Shown one piece after another: positions 10,316 through 22,800 of a stretch of DNA of 64,000 bases. The stretch is from Lepiota brunneoincarnata (lineage: Eukaryota > Basidiomycota > Agaricomycetes > Agaricales > Agaricaceae). The number at the start of each line of letters is the position of its first letter. The stretch's first letter is position 1. The stretch is taken from positions 1,860,001 through 1,924,000 of the forward strand of contig JAEBUN010000001.1 of assembly GCA_023014365.1 (NCBI GenBank). Reading direction: 5' to 3'. Position numbers and translations under genes: made by a program. The notes beneath the pieces were generated by a model, which saw only the letters and a program-made list of their open reading frames with translations, did not search any database and was not told the origin of the DNA.

Positions 10316-11484
10316 ATGCCGTTTGTCTTCCTGGTCATGGCGTGCGCGCTAGGCGTCTCGTCTTTTGCTTGTGGCATGGTACCACTCTCTGCTACATACT
10401 CGCGTACGTTATAGGGCGATGAAGGGGTCTCCTGAACACCCACAATCCAAACAAAATAGGGAAATATCTAGATGCAATGATCGCACTTTCCACTGGCTTG
10501 CTTCTGGGAACAGCCTTGGGTGTGATAATTCCAGAGTATGTCGTACTTTGTTTAAATTTGACCTGCTGCTGACACCAGGACGTACATAGAGGAGTAGCAG
10601 TTTTGGCCGACTACTCCAAAAAATCCGAATCTCTGACGTTCCACATCGCACTTGATCTCATAGTTGGCTTCGTCTTGATGATGATTGTCGAGCACTTGGT
10701 TGCGGGCCGTGACCATGCGCATAACTCGTCGCATGCATCTCCAATGTCGGGCGGCGGTGCACAACTCGAGTTTGATGCTGAACTTGGCGACTTGGAAAAT
10801 GACCAGAGTGGACATTCAGATCGTGAGCGTCGGTCCTTTGAAGGATCGAGACAGCTAACTGGTCATGTTGCTTCGGCTGCGAGACAAAAAGCGATCCCTT
10901 TCACGCTCGGGCTTATACTCCATGGTCTTGCGGATGGTTTCGCACTCGGTGTTTCTGCCGTTGAAGAAGCATCATCCGAGAGTACAAATAACCTCTCTTT
11001 TATCGTTTTCCTTGCCTTGCTTTTCCACAAGGGTGAATATATATATACTGCTATCTTTGTCGAATGTGACCTGGGATTAAATCGTTCCATAGCACCAACG
11101 TCCGTGGCATTCGCGGTATCCCTTCTCAACACCAACCTCCCACGACCAGAGTGCAAGAAGTATCTCTCTATTTTTGCTGCATCGACGCCCCTCGGCGCGG
11201 TAGCGACTTATTTCCTACTGTCATTCTTCGGGTTTGCCGACAACACCGACTTGGCAGGTTCTGCACTACTAATATCAGTATGCCTTTTAACTTTGTGGTC
11301 CACACTAGTCGGCTGATTTTTACGTTAGGGAGGAACTTTTCTCTACGTGGCGACTGTTCTCCAGCCAATTTCACAACACTCAGCTGACCCGCAGGATCTC
11401 AAACCTAAATGGAGGTTGTTGCTGGTAGTGGTCGGGGCGTTTGCCCCACTGACACTGGGCACTATTGTTGGCCATGGGCATTAG
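10316..11484 (+). CDS. ZIP-family metal transporter, SLC39A9/Atx2 type
   Basis: Five exons (10316-10403, 10460-10535, 10590-11032, 11093-11277, 11329-11484) give an intact 315-residue protein. ZIP transporters move zinc or other divalent metals into the cytosol. The opening FLVMACALGVSSFACGMVPL and the STGLLLGTALGVIIPEGV block in helix 2 are typical of the ZIP9/Atx2 branch, which acts in the Golgi and secretory membranes. The metal-binding motif LHGLADGFALG is present in helix 4, and LLFHKAPTS supplies the helix 5 motif. The loop between helices 3 and 4 carries a His cluster (EHLVAGRDHAHNSSH) typical of a cytosolic metal-sensing loop. Hydrophobic segments cover the rest, ending in GTIVGHGH. 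The subfamily is inferred from these motifs. Confidence 0.85.
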
Positions 11485-11944
11485 CCATAGTTCCCGGTTT
11501 TCAGCGCATAACTTATTTCTGTTAAGTTATTTGTAATATAGGCTGCAATGTCGGAGTTGTTGCTCGAATGATCGCACAAACACAGTGGGCAAATCAGATG
11601 CAGCTGCGCGAATCGAATAAGGTTTCGCTACGGAACTTTGGATGTCCCCATGGACCTGAACTTTGCAAGATGATAGTGTGGGTATTCCTCCCGCCTGATC
11701 ATAGTATCTCATCTGTTTTCAGAAGGGTAACCATGGAACCATCCTTGACTGATTCTCTCATGTGTCAATTTATGAGAATTTCCGGAACAGCACAGCCTCA
11801 GTGAGGGGTTTTCAGTGATCGCTTTCCCGACTCAGCAAGAAGCAGGTTGCAGCTCAAGGAGCGAATAGGTTGATAACAAGGTGGGTACGGAAAGGGTGCA
11901 AATATCGAGTGACGGGATCATCTCCAGCGCTGGCTCGGCTGGCT
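11485..11944. other. Convergent intergenic spacer
   Basis: This spacer separates the stop codons of the ZIP gene (+) and BCKDHA (-) and must hold both 3' UTRs. A short palindrome-like AACTTAACAG/CTGTTAAGTT patch lies near 11510-11530. No gene is seen. Confidence 0.5.
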
Positions 11945-13845
11945 TCATTGACGACCAAGCAGATCCTTGCCGTTATTCTTGAACTTGGCCAACTCAGTTC
12001 GCCAGGGTTCCCAGACCTCACCGTATTTCTTGAGAAGCTGTGTGAGTTCCTGCCGTTGCTCTTTCTAAAACAGGAATGGTAAAATTTAAGTGGTGCATAC
12101 GGTGACATTGAATAGCTTACGATGTTCCAGGGTTCTTCTCCACCGTAAACATCAGTGAATAGTTCGCCCAGTTCACAACGTTTCAACGCTTCGGCACGCT
12201 TGAAACACTGCATGACATCCGCCCTGATACGCGATTTCAATTCGGACTCGGCTTCTTCATTCCACCATCCACAAGACTCCATAAAGAGTCTAAAGCGGGT
12301 GAGTGGGTTGTCGATTCGCTTACGGTCCTCAACTTCAGCGCGGGCGCGATACGCGAATGAGTCATCGGAGGTTGAATGATGGCCGACACTATGTGAAAAA
12401 TGTCAAGACCAGGACTGCCCAGAGATAAAGGGAAGGGGAATAAAGTTTAGAGCCTGAACCGGACCCAATCGCGTGCATCATGGATCGGAATCTTCGGTCA
12501 CAGTTCCATGCTACGGACCCATACGCACCGATACGTCATTGCTTCGACCAATACCGCCCGACCTTGTTCCAAGCATCGCCGTCTAGCCTCTTTGACCGCG
12601 TTAATCACTGCAAAGATGTCGTTCCCGTCCACGCGAATTGAATCGATGCCATAGCCTGGACCGCGAGCTGCGATACCATCGCCGTAGTATTGTTCCGTGC
12701 TAGGTGTGCTGATTGCAAAACCGTTGTTGCGACAGATAAATAGTGCAGGAGAGGGTATAGTAGATGCTAGCATGAGTCCAGCGTGGAAATCTTGAAAGGT
12801 GGTGAGGTGTGCGTTGAGCTCCGGAGAATATATAGGAGTTATGCTCACTCACCTCCTTCCGATGCAGCTCCTTCTCCAAAGAAGCAAGCAGCAATGTTGC
12901 GTGAGCGTCGTTGGGGGTCGCGTTTGAGCGCGTAAGCTACACCTGCTGCTTGAGGTATTTGTGTAGCGAGTGGTGAAGAGATAGTATGAAAGTGATGTTC
13001 CGGGGAACCAAAGTGCTGATTGAGGAGTTAGTTTGGATGATCCGACGGGGTTGAGGCTGATCGGGACGCACGACAGGCATTTGTCTACCCTTTCCGGATC
13101 CGTCGTTCTCATTTCCGAAGCATTGAGCCATGACGTCGTCAATGGTGAACCCGCGCCAGAGAAGGACACCCATTTCACGGTATTGGCCTATGTAGGGTCG
13201 GTTAGGGGGGTGCGTTCGCGGCAGGTGCACATAGAGCTTACCCAAAACTCTAGGGGGAGATTTAGCAATGGGAGGCATTTTGCTCAAAGTAAAGCGTACT
13301 CGTCATCCGACTCTAATGCTGCTGCAGAACCGATGATTGTAGCCTCTTCTCCGTGCTAATGAGAGTTGGTGTTCGGTATGCTCGGCTTCATGAAAACGTG
13401 TAACTCACAGCAGTCATCTATGATCACAGGAGAGTTGGTATGATGCGTAGTAAGCTATGATATACACCCACATAAAATGAGATCTTTCCCTGGCGTTGAA
13501 CATTATACAAAACATTGTCCAAGGCAGGCAGCAGGTGCATTTTCTCATAGAGACGGTGAGCATAAGCTTTGTCGATCTGAAGTTCTCGGTGAGCAGTGTC
13601 CCAGGTATTAAAATCACTGTGAGACTGACCTCTGGGAGTTCCGCACCTTCGATGGGTTTTCCAACACCGTCCAGGACTCGGTATGTGGGTATCTGCGTGG
13701 AAGATCCGGTGACCGAGTTTACAAATTCGAGCCTGTTAACGATTGGAGAGTTTGTAGTGGGCAGTTTGTCTCTGGGTGAGCAAGTCACCGAAAAACTGCG
13801 GGCCAGACGAGAGACTCTCCTGGCTGCAACTGCTGTCCGGATCAT
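11945..13845 (-). CDS. BCKDHA: Branched-chain 2-oxoacid dehydrogenase E1 alpha subunit
   Basis: The start at 13845 ([20 protein letters not shown]) is a clear mitochondrial presequence. With BCKDHB the product forms the thiamine-diphosphate E1 component that decarboxylates the 2-oxoacids of Leu, Ile and Val. Blocks seen in order are: [73 protein letters not shown], which holds the regulatory loop; [20 protein letters not shown], containing the GEGxxSEGxxH cofactor-binding segment; RNNGFAIST; and [17 protein letters not shown]. The end is GKDLLGRQ. About nine introns interrupt the gene, and no frame break was found. An 8-nt exon at 13242-13249 is needed to join ESDDE to GQYREMG. The regulatory E1 alpha Ser is plausibly conserved in the [12 protein letters not shown] segment near 12320-12520. 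Confidence 0.9.
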
Positions 13846-14230
13846 GGTAAGAGGAGCACAAGATATTCGATGTCACGTGGAGAATCACAAATAGATCTGA
13901 TGCCGATTTGGTTATGTCCAAGAAAGGCAATCGTAACATAGTCGCTCGTTGTCGGGATGAACATGTGAGCCGTCGACAACCCACTTGGTTTGTCATTTCA
14001 CCGAACCAGAACAGAACACCAGGGACAATGGCAATACATAACATATCATATCGTTGTTGGGGCTGATTTTCTTCCCACTCCTTGCCCTCACCTTCTCTCC
14101 AACCCATCCGTGGCTGGTCCGCTGACGTGCAGCTCGAGGCCTGTATCGTCCCTTACGCTCCTTTGAACGAACATGTTCAAGCTCGCTACTACTTCTACTT
14201 CTACGCATACCACGGGATGCCCTTGGTGCA
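13846..14230. other. Divergent promoter of BCKDHA and the membrane-protein gene
   Basis: The interval separates divergent starts. A stretch near 14047-14110 would read LLGLIFFPLLALTFSP on the + strand, like a signal peptide, and may be an unassigned first exon of the downstream gene. No ATG in that frame was found. Confidence 0.35.
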
Positions 14231-15941
14231 ATGTTTAATTTCACCATTTCAGACGTCCGGCAGTGCGAACCCGTTTCCATCAATTTCTCGACCGACGTTG
14301 GAGACAAGATCATCCCAATGACGCTCACCATCCTACCCCTCAAGTCCACACCCGTATTTATTCCTATCCCAGGTGTCGCGCCAAATACATCAGGAGTCGC
14401 GGTCACATTTTTACCCCTCCGTGCCGGGGAAGAATTCATTGCCTCACTCGACGATGGCAATGGAAGGAGCATTGCCAAAGTCTCCGACCTTACGAGAGTA
14501 CTACCCTCTCCCAATGGCAACTCTTCCTGCCTCCTGCCTGCTGGAGCGTCCTTGATAGCCACGGAAACTTTCAAGCTAACGGCAACTCCAACACAGTGCG
14601 AACAGATTTCCCTGACCTACGACACTCAAGCGGTGCAAACTGCACCCAGTATGCGTGTATTTGAGCCCAAAGGCAAATCCTTTCTTCTGCAAAAGATGAC
14701 GGATGACCCTGCCAACGGGACCGCAACTTATCTCATGAACGTGACGCATGGATATCAGGTCCTTTTCATGTTCGATGATGGACGCCAGCATCGTCAGACA
14801 ACAGATTTGATGACAGGTATTATTTTTTGTTTTCACTTTCATCGTGCGTTGATTAAGACTCATTTTGACTGGTGCCTAGTGGTCGGGGATACCTCCAGCT
14901 CTGTGGACTGTCTCTCCGCGATATCCATGACACCGGCTGCGAATGCTACTTCTCAGAGCGCTCCCGGTGGTGACGCTCCAAGGCCACCATCTATTTCCCA
15001 GTACGCGCCCCGTCGTTCGATCCGGGGGGAGAGTCTGATCTAAAACTTTTTTTCACAGAGCTGTTATCGTTGGATGTTCTGTCGGGGGTGGAGTGATTCT
15101 CATCATTGCTCTCGCGATGGCCATCTTTGTTCTGCGGGACCGGAAACGGAGGAGACGGAGAACAATCACCAGCTTCTTCGCCCAGTGTCTTCAGGACTCA
15201 CCCAAGGATGCCACCTCGAGAAATCCGTTTGAAGAGTCCCCGGTGGTTGAAACTGGGGACCCAGTGAGCGGTGGTTCCGTGACCAACCCCCTGTATGTCA
15301 TGGAGGAATTAAATACGGGTGGCGGACGGCCATCCATGGGAAGGGTTAGTTTTTCCTCGTGGACCCATGAAGAAGTAGGTGAGTAATCATCATAGTTGCA
15401 ATCTCGCCGAGGTATCGAGGCTGATCGTCCTGAAGACCCTGGTGGCAATAGATCCCGTCGTTCATCTTCCCCTGATCTACTGGCCATCCAGACATTGGAT
15501 ATAGAAGGCATGTTGAATATGGCCAACCCCTTGTCGGGAAAACATATCATCAACCAGGCCATGGGAAGTAGCGATTCCCAATTTACCAAGTCACATCAGT
15601 CTCAAGACTCTCAACCAATGCTCGCCCCAACAGGTCCAGAGGAGTCACGAACCCGGCATTGGCGCGCGCCGTCGGATGTACCTGCGGATCCTACTAGGTC
15701 CGGTACATTCTCAGGATACTCAGTGGTCATGCCTAATCCGTTCACCGACGAGAATAACATCGTGATTCCTAGTCCACTTATTCAGGGGTTGGAGGAACCT
15801 GCTAGGCCTGCCTCCGATGTTGTTCGTCCCACATCAGTCGAGCGAACAGTTACATATGTCGTGCCTCCGGACGACGAAGGAGCAGACCAGGTTGATGAGG
15901 GGAAACGACGAGCCGCTCAGGAGTCGCGAGAAGAACCTTGA
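14231..15941 (+). CDS. Putative single-pass (type I) membrane protein
   Basis: The exons are about 14231-14815, 14880-15001, 15060-15344 and 15396-15941. The last intron (15345-15395, 51 bp) removes two in-frame stops. The N-terminal 200 residues form a beta-rich extracellular-type region starting MFNFTISDVRQCEPVSI, with Cys and N-glycosylation motifs (NGT, NVT, NSS). A Ser/Pro stalk, one membrane segment (AVIVGCSVGGGVILIIALAM) and a strongly basic stop-transfer sequence (RDRKRRRRR) follow. About 250 residues rich in Ser, Pro and Thr form the cytosolic tail. Proteins of this layout are common in agaricomycetes, without known function. The true start is uncertain because a signal peptide is expected upstream. 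A surface or cell-wall sensing role is inference only. Confidence 0.6.
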
Positions 15942-16336
15942 ATTAGAAATAAATCGGATAGTAAAGAGCCAAGGTATAGGATGAATTCGTTCTATGTATG
16001 TACGGGTGTATTGTAGCTCTCGAGTGTTCTGCCTGTGTTCCGTTGACTTAACAGAATGTATCATACTTGTACTGCTCCTGGGCCTCTTGGTTTGTAGTAG
16101 TGGGATGCTCTTGTCACGATGGAATGAGCATTGCCCGAAAGGCCAGAAGCCTCGATAGTGCGAGGATTAGATTTAGTACACCCGATCATACTTCCATGTC
16201 CTACCCGGTATTGGACCCCCTTGTCGATACCTCCCAAAAACCATCACATCATGCTCGTTGCCTCGAACTTGTACCTGGACACCTGGACATATCGTGCCGT
16301 GGCTTTTGGTCGGCCAAAACCCAATGTAGTCCCTGA
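15942..16336. other. Convergent spacer
   Basis: Short interval between the stops of the membrane-protein gene (+) and the small basic gene (-). It should contain both 3' UTRs. No coding content is recognised. Confidence 0.5.
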
Positions 16337-16659
16337 TCAACATGCACGGTCGCTAGGGGGAAGTTTTGTCGCCTCCTCCCTGGCTTCTCGACGGTTGCCC
16401 ATCATTAGAGTGAGATAGTCCGCTTCTCCCAAGACAGGCCCATCCCTACCACTGCCCCTTCTGTTTGCTGCCTTCTTGTGGTGAGCTTTCTTCTGTGCGT
16501 TTTGGGCTTGAGTGAGTTGAGCGTGCGCGGACAATATCAGGGACGATTGGACTGACGACTTGAGCTTTCTAGGCTGCGGAATATTAGTTGCTCTATCGCC
16601 AAAAAAGGTGGTAACAACTCTCATACCACACGTTTGTGAAGCTTTGCACTCTTGCCCAT
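16337..16659 (-). CDS. Small basic conserved protein (89 aa)
   Basis: Two exons (16659-16627 and 16573-16337) are joined across a 53-bp intron with gtatga..cag ends. The start MGKSAKLHKRV is typical of small nucleolar or ribosome-associated basic proteins. The centre carries a Lys/His/Arg-rich patch (KKAHHKKAANRRGSGR), and the C-terminal half is more acidic (GEADYLTLMMGNRREAREEA). I do not recognise a named family. The composition suggests RNA or pre-ribosome association. The gene is divergent from the MLP1-like gene, with 186 bp between the starts, so a shared promoter is likely. Confidence 0.65.
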
Positions 16660-16845
16660 TCTTTAGATATCTGGGATATATATTCTGATCGCGTCCTGGT
16701 GTATAAGGGAGACAATGCGATTACCTAATCGGCACGTGCATGACTGGCCATTGTGAGTTAACCGCCCACGCACCCAAGGCTTAACAGCAAACTTTGACTT
16801 CGCTGTCTTGCCACCGCGAGCTCAGGTCACAGTTAGGCACCTGAC

Positions 16846-19800
16846 ATGATGAAGACCCGCCTAAAGCGCAAAGCTCAAGAGGGGGTTAGTCAGCCTGACG
16901 AATCCCTGACAATATTCATACCAGACGACATTGACCTCGACGTTCTATCCAATCTTCTCCCCGATACAAGTATCACTTCTCCACCCCCTGATGCAATTGT
17001 TGCATTGTACAGACTTTTGCTTGCGCAGAATTCTGACCTCGAAAGTCTCCACCAGGAGCTGGATGCCGCACAGGCCGAAGCGGAGAAAAAGGATGTAGAG
17101 CTGGATCAGGCGTTGCAAGACAAGGAGACTGCGACGAAAGAGATGGAGTCGCAGGCTGAGGCAGCGCAGGAGGAGCTGAAAAAGGTGAAACAAGAACGCG
17201 ACGAACTTGGTATGTCGTTGTCGTTGCCCGCCCCTGTGGATACTCATACATTTACAACTCCCCCTCTAGCTGAAGCTAAGAACAAGCTGCAAAGCGAGAT
17301 CAGTGATATGCAGAACTCGCGATCGCAGACGTCTGTGGAATCTGAAAGGCTGAGGCATCGTGTTGAAGATATTGAGCGAGAGAAACGCGACTTGGTGGGG
17401 GTCGTTAGTCGACTGAAAGATGAGGGTGCTCAGCGCGCTGGTGCGTTGCTATTTCTTTCCCTTGAGATATACTATTCATCCCATTTTAGAGGAAGTCGTA
17501 GCCCTTCGAGCCAACCTCAAGGAGGCTCGGCAGGAGCACCAAAAGCTGGAAACGCAAATTCGGGATCTTCGTTCTAGCGAAACTTCTAACAAGGTATTTT
17601 CCATTACTTCGTCTAGTTCATAGTCACTCATTTTGCCAAAGTTTAAGTTAGATACTCTCACCCAACAACTGGAACTGACCCAAGCGGAAGCCAAACGTAA
17701 CAGCGAAGAGCTGACCGCCAAGATTGACGAGTTTACGAAGTACAGGCGATTGAAACATGCAGAGCTCACAACACTGCAGGCTGCTCACGATGCTCTTTCT
17801 CAAAACGCTGAATCCGCTCAAGCGTCCCTTAAAGCGCTCCAGTCCGCTCACTCTGGGCAATCCCATCAACTGACACAAGCTCTCTCCTAAGGTTCAAGAT
17901 TTGACCGGTCAGCTCGCGGAGCAGGAAGTCAAGTTCTCGAGCGAGGCCAATGGCCTTAAGCGGTTGGTGAGCTTGATGGAAGAGAGGGAGAAGCAGGCGA
18001 AGGAGATCGTCGACAACTTGGAGAAGGAGTGGGCTGGAGTTGGCCAGAAAGCCGAGTTGAGGGAGTCGGCACTGAAGGATGAGATTGAGAAGGAGAGGAG
18101 AGGAAGAGAGGAAACTGAGAAACGGTTAAAACAATTGGAAGCGGTTATCGAAGGAATGGGTCGTGGTGACCTGCCAATTCCTGGTCGTGGCAGTTTGCCT
18201 GGGACGCCTTTGCGTACTCCAGGAACGCCTGGAGACCCTTTCAATGACGGTATACTGGGGCTGAAGCCCCACTATCGCCATTGCTAGCAGGTCGCAGAAA
18301 AGTGGAAAGACTTTCACCGAGGTCTATACCGACTATGTTAAACTCAAGGAGGAGTATGCGAAGAAGGTGGTGGAGTACGATAACATGGACCGTACCCTAC
18401 AAGTCGGTTCTAGCACAGATTCAGGAACGCGTACGTCGTGACCATTTCCGGCTTTATGTCGATGGACTCATGTTCTGGTCAGGCCCCCGTACTTTCACAA
18501 CAACGAGCTGAGTACTATCGACTGCAGAACGAGGCTTCAGAACTAGCCAAACAGCTCTCTCAAGTTATCACTGAACGAGATGCTCAAGCCAGTTTTTCCC
18601 AGGAAACATCGCAGAAGTATAACAAGGTCACCGCAGAGAACAAGCTCCTTCAAAAACAATTGGAAGACCTTGGTCGACAAGTGCAAAACTTGCTCCGCGA
18701 GATTGCCCGTCGTGACGATCCCACGATTCCTTCAGACGAAGATCTCGAGCAGATAAATGAGCTCGTCAACGTTGATGAAGTCATCGCCAACAGCCTCGTG
18801 CTCTTCAAGAACATTGGAGAACTTCAAGGTCAGAACCAGAAATTGTTGTCCGTCGTGCGCGATCTGGGCGGCAAATTGGAAGCTGAGGAGCGGGACTACA
18901 AGGCGGCGATGGAGCGCGAACAAACAGAGGCGATTAAGGAGGCACACGAGGCTATCCAGGAACTGGCTTCGACGCTGGAGAGGGAGAAAAAGCATCATGA
19001 AAAGGTCGTGCAGGCATATTTGAAGGAGCGTGAGGCGCTCAAGCTCATGCTTGCAAGAGCAGAGAAGATGGGAACTAGCGGACCCACTGAAGGTGTTCTT
19101 CTTATTGAGGACAATGCTGGCCAGGATGAGTTGGCGAAGGAGTTGGCTGAAGTCCAGAACCAATTCGAGGCGTATCGCACAGAGATGGATTTGGATACCC
19201 TTAAACTTAGAGAGGATCTTGTTCAAGCACAACGAGAAGCAACAACAGCTACAGCTACGCTCGCCAAAGCCGAGGCCAAGATTCAGTACATGACCGGTGT
19301 GTTTGTTTATGTTCTTTACGTGTTTTTTTTTTTTTGATCTGACCTATCCTCGAAACTCAGAACGTAGTCGCATGCACCAGGAGCAACTCGACCTCCGGTA
19401 CCGTGAAGTTGAAAATTTGGGCAAGCGCAACAATCAGCTTCAGGAATCAATGGACACGGCTTGATATCGAGTGCAACCGTCTGACAGAGGACCTCCAGGT
19501 GGCCAATGGACGCGTCGAGCAGCTCAGGAACGAGAACGCCAACTTACGTGCCGAGAAGTCGATCTGGGAGGTTGGTTGTCCGCATCCTTCCATAATGTCT
19601 CGAGACTAATGTGTCTAACAGGGTGTTCAAAATCGTCTCCTCGAAGAGAATAGGGCACTATCATTGGATCGTTCCCACTTGTCGGATCTTATTACCAACG
19701 TACAAAAGATGCACAACGATCTCGAGCGGTCTGGAGAGAATGACCGTCGCCGCCTTGAGAGCCAGCTTCAGCTGCTCGAGGGACAAACGTGAGTGGATCC

Positions 19801-22800
19801 TGGGTGGTAGTGCCACGTTTGGTCTGACAAATTTCATAGGCAAGATCTTCGGGCGCAGCTTACGCAAGAGCGAGATGCTGTTCGTAATTTGCATTTGCAG
19901 AAGGAGCTTGATCTTAGGGAGCTGCAGACCCGGCTCGACAAAACTGTAAAGTTTACTTGGAACCGCACCTTTCCTACCCAATGCTGATAATTCTATAGGC
20001 TGAAGAGTACTCCCGCAACCGCGAAAATCTTCTAGCCGCTGAGATGACCAAGAAACATCTGGAAGAGAAGGTCGATGATCTGACCAAACGACTTCAAGGG
20101 AACGAGGAGAAAGTTGGCAGTGTACGAGCGACGTACAGGCGGTTCTTCCACAGCGGTACTCCAGAACACAGATGAGAACCTCTCCCGCGAGCAACAGCTG
20201 GAGACTGAAGTAGCTGAACTCCGGTTCGCTTATACCTTTTCTCCCGATGCCAGACCGCCCACCAATGCTTTACTATTTGTAGATCGGCTCTCAAGGTTAC
20301 AGAAGTTGATCTTGCAAATGCTAGGGAACACGTACAGCAATACCAAGACATTGCCAAGGCAAACGAGGAAGCATTGTCCAACCTTAGCAATACTTTTGAC
20401 GAGTACAAGACTTCTACAGAAACCCAAGTTGCGCGACATGAGGTAGGTACCATCTAACGTGATTAACCAGGCATTTATGTTTCGCTACAGGCGGAGAAGA
20501 AGTCCCTGGAAGAGAAATTGCAAAACCTCCAACAGGAACTGACTGAAATCAAGTCCAAATATCAAGAATTGCAGAAGGTGTTCGACGCTGAGCGTGCGGC
20601 TTGGGCCAATGACAAGAAAACGTTGGAAGATACTATCGTTGATATGAGCACTTCCGAGAAACTCTCCGAAGAAGATCAGAACAAGTGGCGACAAGAGCTA
20701 CGTGCTCAAGAGGAGCGCGTCAAGGTAAGGAGCTTTAACTATAGAAAGTCAGCCCGGTTTTGATACCGTTCTAGGCTGCTGAAGAACGTTACTCCCACGA
20801 ATTGGTTGCGCATGCTGAGGCTATCAAAACAATTGAAACTCTGCGTAAAGATCTCTCTGCGGCTCAGAACTCCGCTCGAGACAGCCTCACTTCAGCGGAG
20901 ACGGCTCAAGCTAAACTTGCAGCTTCGGAAAGCAGCTGGAAGCAGCAGAAGGAGGCACTGGACAAGGAGATATCGGACTTGAACACCAGGTACGTCCCTT
21001 CCACGATTTAAAGGACATTATGCTGAGCGGTTTTGGACAGGTGCAAAGATTTGTCATCGCAGAATACCATTTTGCATCAGCACCTCGAGTCGGTCAGTAC
21101 TCAGGCCGCACGCATTAGGCAGGCCGCTGGGTCCGCCTCCGAGGCTCAGGCTACGGAGACCGAGGTTGGTGAAGATTCCGATGCCAAACTGGCGGAACTG
21201 CGCTCTGTTGTCTCGTGGCTTCGCAGGGAAAAAGGCATTGTCGACCTGCAGCTGCAACTTGCTACCGATGAGAATAGTCGTCTTAAGCGCCAGATGGAAC
21301 ACCTCAGCAAATCCCTTCAGGAGACTCAAGCAACGTTGTCAGAGGTAAGTTGCTGGTCTCATCTACAATCGATTATGTAGTAAACCAACGGACAGGAGCG
21401 AGAGAAGGCAGTTGAGAATGCCGCATCTGCAGCTCAACACGCCGAACTGGTGGAGAGGATCAACCAACTCAACATTCTCAGAGAGAGCAATGCAACGCTC
21501 CGTGGGGAATGCGAGAACCACGCCAAAAAATCGCGTGAACTCGAAGCCAAGCTCAAGCAGGTCTCGGGAGAGCTAGAGCCCGCTCAAGAGCAGACCCGCC
21601 TTGCTCAAGCCGAATTGGAGGTCACAAAGACCCAACTCACCCGTTTGGAGGAAGAGGCGCGCAGATGGCAAGAGCGCAATGCCCAACTCCTGTCCAAGGT
21701 ATACGACAATGACAGCTTTGCAACGGAAAGCCAACCGCTAATCATGTCTATCGCAGTATGATCGCATTGACCCTGCTGAAGTGCAGGCTCTCAAGGACGA
21801 GATTGATCGCCTGAAAAGCCAGCATACTGAGTTGGAAGAAAAGAAGACAGCCCTAGAAGCGTCGGAAGCCAAGTATCAACAGTCGATCGCCGAGTTGAAT
21901 AATCGCGTAAGCATTTCTGTAACTATCTACACTACCACTGACGTTTAGGGATTTTCATCAGCTCGATAACTTCAAGGCCACAGCTCAAAAGAACAACACT
22001 ATCTTCAAGAGTAGGATGGAGCAACATCGGCTGGAGAATGTCAATCTCAATAATGAGAAGCAGAAGCTGGAGGAGCGCGTGAAGGAGCTTGAGGCCGAGA
22101 TCGCCACCTTGCAATCCAACAAGGCAGTTGCTGACGCAAATACTTCGTCTGGAGCGACTGATGCAGAAACGGTAAACCAGATTACTGAGCAGGCTGCCAC
22201 CATCGTATGTATACCCACTTTTGATATTTCTGCTGGACGCTCAGGTTCGATCCAGGCCTCCCTTCAGAAAGAGCGAGATGAGTTATTGGCTGAGAAGGAG
22301 AGATGGAACAAACCAAGTGAAACCGTTGCGTCCGCCACAGTTGATAATACCGCTTGGGAACATGAGAAAGCGGAACTCGTGAAAGCCCGAGATGAAGCTT
22401 TGGGGAAGCTTAAGGTAAGAGTCTATGTTAACCGAGTTGAGCGTGGTATGCTAACAAGCGTCGACTATAGGCTTCCATGGAGGAAGCCTCGAAAGGCTGT
22501 TGAAGATGCCAAAAACCTGCGCTTCCAGAACGTAAGCGATATTTTAGAGTACGTGCCGAGCCATAGTGGCTAAGCGTTTGTTATAGGGAAAATTCCAGAC
22601 CAGGATCCAGGATATTCTCAAGGCTAAGGCTGCCGATGCCGAGCGTGCTGCTTCCCAACAAGCCGCCGCCATTTCAGAGGCCGTGGAGAAGGTCAAGAGC
22701 GAACTGGGTACTGTCCCATCTGTGACGGAGAAAGGAGAACTGGTCAAGAGGCACACAGAAGAACTTGAGGCGTTGCAGAAGAAACATGAAGACGAACTCA

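Noticed and set aside
18241..20200. Programmed +1 ribosomal frameshifting as the reason for the MLP1 breaks
   Set aside because: The breaks are numerous, at unrelated sequences without a shift-prone heptamer or a stop-codon context, and occur in many unrelated genes. Consensus indels are simpler.
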